Positions 63,501-64,000 of a DNA stretch of 64,000 nt are shown piece after piece. The stretch is from CAZWSX01 sp964636985 (lineage in GTDB: Bacteria; Planctomycetota; Planctomycetia; Pirellulales; Pirellulaceae). Position 1 is the first letter of the stretch, and every line of letters begins with the position of its first letter. The notes under the pieces were generated by a model. It worked only from the letters and a program-made list of their open reading frames with translations, made no database searches and was not told the DNA's origin. The stretch spans positions 247,783-311,782 of the forward strand of contig CAZWSX010000005.1 of NCBI GenBank assembly GCA_964636985.1. Reading direction: 5' to 3'. Position numbers and translations under genes: made by a program.

Positions 63501-64000
63501 AACGTTGAATATAGAGTAGTAGGTACAAACGATGTATTCGCAGTGTTTTCACCATCCAATTCAAAGAAACAAAAGGAAGCGACAGACGATGATTTATTGA
63601 GACATGAGCGAATGCACTATTACATTCAACAAAAGGCTGCTGACGAGCTGCGCGCCAAAATAGCGAAGTATCAGTGGTCGTACTTTCGCCTTCTTGAAAA
63701 GGATGAAAAGCTAACTCGACAAGAAGATGAGGAGATGAAAGAAAGGGCAAAAGCTGCATACGAAGAAAGGCTAAAAAAAGAAGCTCAAATAATTCAGAGA
63801 AAGTACGAACAAATACAATGGTGGTATGACAAAGATACAGATTGGCACCGAGATGAAACATACCAGAAAATGTGGGATGCGCATATGGACAACCAGCGTC
63901 CGCTTCCCCCAGAGCCCTACAACCCGGATACACCGCTAAATCCACCTAGCAGCCCGTTGAAAAATTCTCTTCACATCGTAATCTACGGCCAACGGAATCT
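57531..64000 (+). CDS. Giant Rhs/YD-repeat surface protein with HExxH C-terminal domain, open at window end
   Basis: An open frame of 2156 codons. ATG 57531 follows GAGGTGTCC. LFLESLERREVFAA near residue 30 is a planctomycete export-type motif, followed by a cadherin/tandem-95-like domain (VLANDF, then GSFTYVPTTGY). YD repeats fill residues about 330-1900, with at least ten DPDGxGxL modules and a non-YD insert at about 1250-1460. The Rhs core ends MSEDPIEFDAADANLRRYV. An AT-richer tail follows with WEHFKG (W1951) and HERMH (2025-2029), a zinc metallopeptidase-type HExxH, probably DUF922-like. A polymorphic toxin is likely. Confidence 0.9.
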   Translation, partial: MLTLARNMRQLWNKRTKARRSKVERKLFLESLERREVFAALPVGIDDLTYSTALDTTLTVSSGSGVLANDFQVDSNSLTATQIAGPSHGSLSSFNSNGSFTYVPTTGYKGIDSFTYRVDSGSDQGNTVTVSIAVGTDISARTNADNISQNATLLDGANVITQSLGKDLNLIYRSDTSLIKPIIAVETTLLSGASVPDSMKAELTFNGVSQGVVTYTNTGLTAGTPLRFALAADGTGLSTGMYSWSMKITATYSGVDHDVTFTGQQAIVNRSSSEFGDGWWLDGLDRLYTSGSGALLVKGNGDVLWFASNGAGGYNAAAGDKNFSTLTYASSVYTLTSKTGEQEFFDSSGYLTSVEDSNNTATTFTYSSGRLTTITDPFSRTTSLTYTSSKLSSVSDIASRSTAVTISSGKLTQVDLPDPDAGGALTSPQWKYTYDGTTGLANKQTDARNNDITYSYNSTSKRLETITYPGGSTYQLRAHLPFGLKTGTSNSIVKIEDVKPYFIDQLGNTWYFQLDRFGNVRQTKDVYDAINTSYLDPNGMLYKLEAADPDGAGALTSSTTKFGYNSKEDLLKAINADGTSRSYTYDSTLHRMLTATDELGRVTTMTIDSYGNMLTKTNNASKTWTYTYNSRGQVLTETTPDPDGGGGLSALVTSYAYDSYGRLVTLTNPDSTTKTYTYTTSDQVATITDELSHVTTNAYDNLDRLTSITGADPDGGGALSAPVTSFQYDANGNRTKVTDALGNATDYTYNSLNYLTQQQGADPDGAGSLGRLTTTYTVDAMGNRTGKTSPDMMSGSLIMTYDAYGRLTATDWKVSTFSKWTDSTEFDKIGRKTKHTDKLGRVETWDYNNRDQVTKYINNKPVSGSAAESTYTYDAAGQVLTSTDFRGYTTTYSYDSIGQLIKTILPDPDGSSGSAYSSILQYGYDYIGRKTTETDPLGRVTTTAYNSRGWVSSVTRPDPDGAGGASAPVTSYTYLNNGLLSTVTDPLSHVTTYAYDNLDRKTSVTAPDPDGGGALTSPVTSWTYDAVGNILTVTDPLSHVTTYAYDNIYRQTSVTLADPDGAGALTSPVTTNVYNSDGLLYQVTDPMSHTTTYAYDTRGRVTTMTDNAGNVTTTAYNDKDQVTSVTTPDPDGAGGVTASVTSYTYDIFGHAATMTDALNGVTTTTYDAMGNVTSYDDPDGNTTTWTYDGLGRKITDTNELGKTRYTFYDMAGNVARTINRNGKAIQYFYDDLDRRIYEQWYDSASSPPTATDVTTVQGATGATNEVQRVGYSGSVFGGSFTLTFNGQTTGTIAHDASAAVVLSALEALSNIGVGDVAVTKVGGTNPWLWEITFQGALAQTNVAQVTVNTGGLAAMPSASASTSTVTQGAAPGNEVQTITIANATGGTFRLAYDSVSTTDLAYNASTSTVQSALQALSNIGSGNVAVTGSAGNYTITFQGALAGTNVLSLGSDPSKLIAGTLNRTLTYAYDAASRLSSVDDPAANYTYTYDNLGRVTSTTQTIAGLTPTVTYASTFDAASNRTQLATTLGSTADFKNTYTFDNLNRLTTVKQEGQGGGNTLATKLVDFAYNKLNQFTQIDRYQNTGRTNEVAGTAFTYDTNNRVTGIAHTQSSTNLGTYAYTYDNASRFTQIAYTNGTSAWNSSDDFTHDKNNQLTGADYDNQTDDTFTYDANGNRTARNGTSTTVTSNNRISTDGTYNYTYDDEGNRLTRTKISDSSKEEYTWDHRNRLTGVTYKNSGGAVLKTVTYANDVYNQFVRRTYDADGPGAGAAVDRFFSHFDGQVQLQLEGAAASTLSHRYLWGPQTDQLLADENVSSLGSAGNILWTLADHVGTIKDIADQNESTYATTVTNHRVFNAFGSLTSETNSAAGEVFAFTGRMLDDVTGLQNNLNRWYDPALGQWMSEDPIEFDAADANLRRYVHNDALRLRDSAGLDDDKLADGIVFESPYEITWEHFKGTITGGSAVGATSYVGNKWVGKTNKISVIKSKTGSNVEYRVVGTNDVFAVFSPSNSKKQKEATDDDLLRHERMHYYIQQKAADELRAKIAKYQWSYFRLLEKDEKLTRQEDEEMKERAKAAYEERLKKEAQIIQRKYEQIQWWYDKDTDWHRDETYQKMWDAHMDNQRPLPPEPYNPDTPLNPPSSPLKNSLHIVIYGQRN

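Overview
The window reads as a chromosomal segment of a planctomycete, most likely a Pirellulales-type organism. The pointers are an ECF sigma factor abutting a Ser/Thr kinase, a DUF1501 secreted protein, the futalosine-route menaquinone gene mqnE, the planctomycete/verrucomicrobial small basic protein, and a giant surface Rhs protein whose N-terminus carries an LESLERRE-type motif. All assignments come from reading the sequence; no database search was run.

Bases 1-13280 look like ordinary chromosome: kinase (running off the left edge), ECF sigma factor, rpsT, a TPR-like protein, a uroporphyrinogen-III methyltransferase/synthase fusion, a PcfJ-like protein, mqnE, a membrane-tethered cyclase-fold protein with GLTPL repeats, a DUF1501 protein, a methyltransferase, the small basic protein and tRNA-Leu(GAG).

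Directly 3' of the tRNA a tyrosine integrase begins what looks like an integrated plasmid or mobilizable element of about 43 kb (13281 to roughly 56.6-57.5 kb). Its backbone is: integrase and excisionase-like protein; a ParB-like protein; a VirD4/TraG coupling protein; a second Xer-like recombinase; a MobF relaxase-helicase with a perfect inverted repeat over its start; a 1.9k-residue N6-methylase/SNF2-type helicase; ParA with a small partner; and a RepA-type initiator with six iterons in front. I saw no mating-pair-formation (VirB) genes, so it would be mobilizable rather than self-transmissible.

Cargo includes VapBC, a 1327-residue HTH-NACHT STAND ATPase, a DUF4209 protein with an RN-x3-HG motif, a cluster with a FeeM/AHL-synthase-like GNAT, methyltransferases, YfiR, a TonB receptor and an SMR exporter, and a frame-disrupted PAPS-reductase-family gene. 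Two copies of a structured ~180-bp sequence stand in front of small genes at 50.5 and 52.8 kb. A repeat array and palindromes lie in the noncoding stretch before parA.

The right end (57531 to the edge) is one open Rhs/YD-repeat gene whose AT-richer tail carries an HExxH motif, consistent with a C-terminal metallopeptidase toxin domain. The right junction of the element could not be placed by eye.
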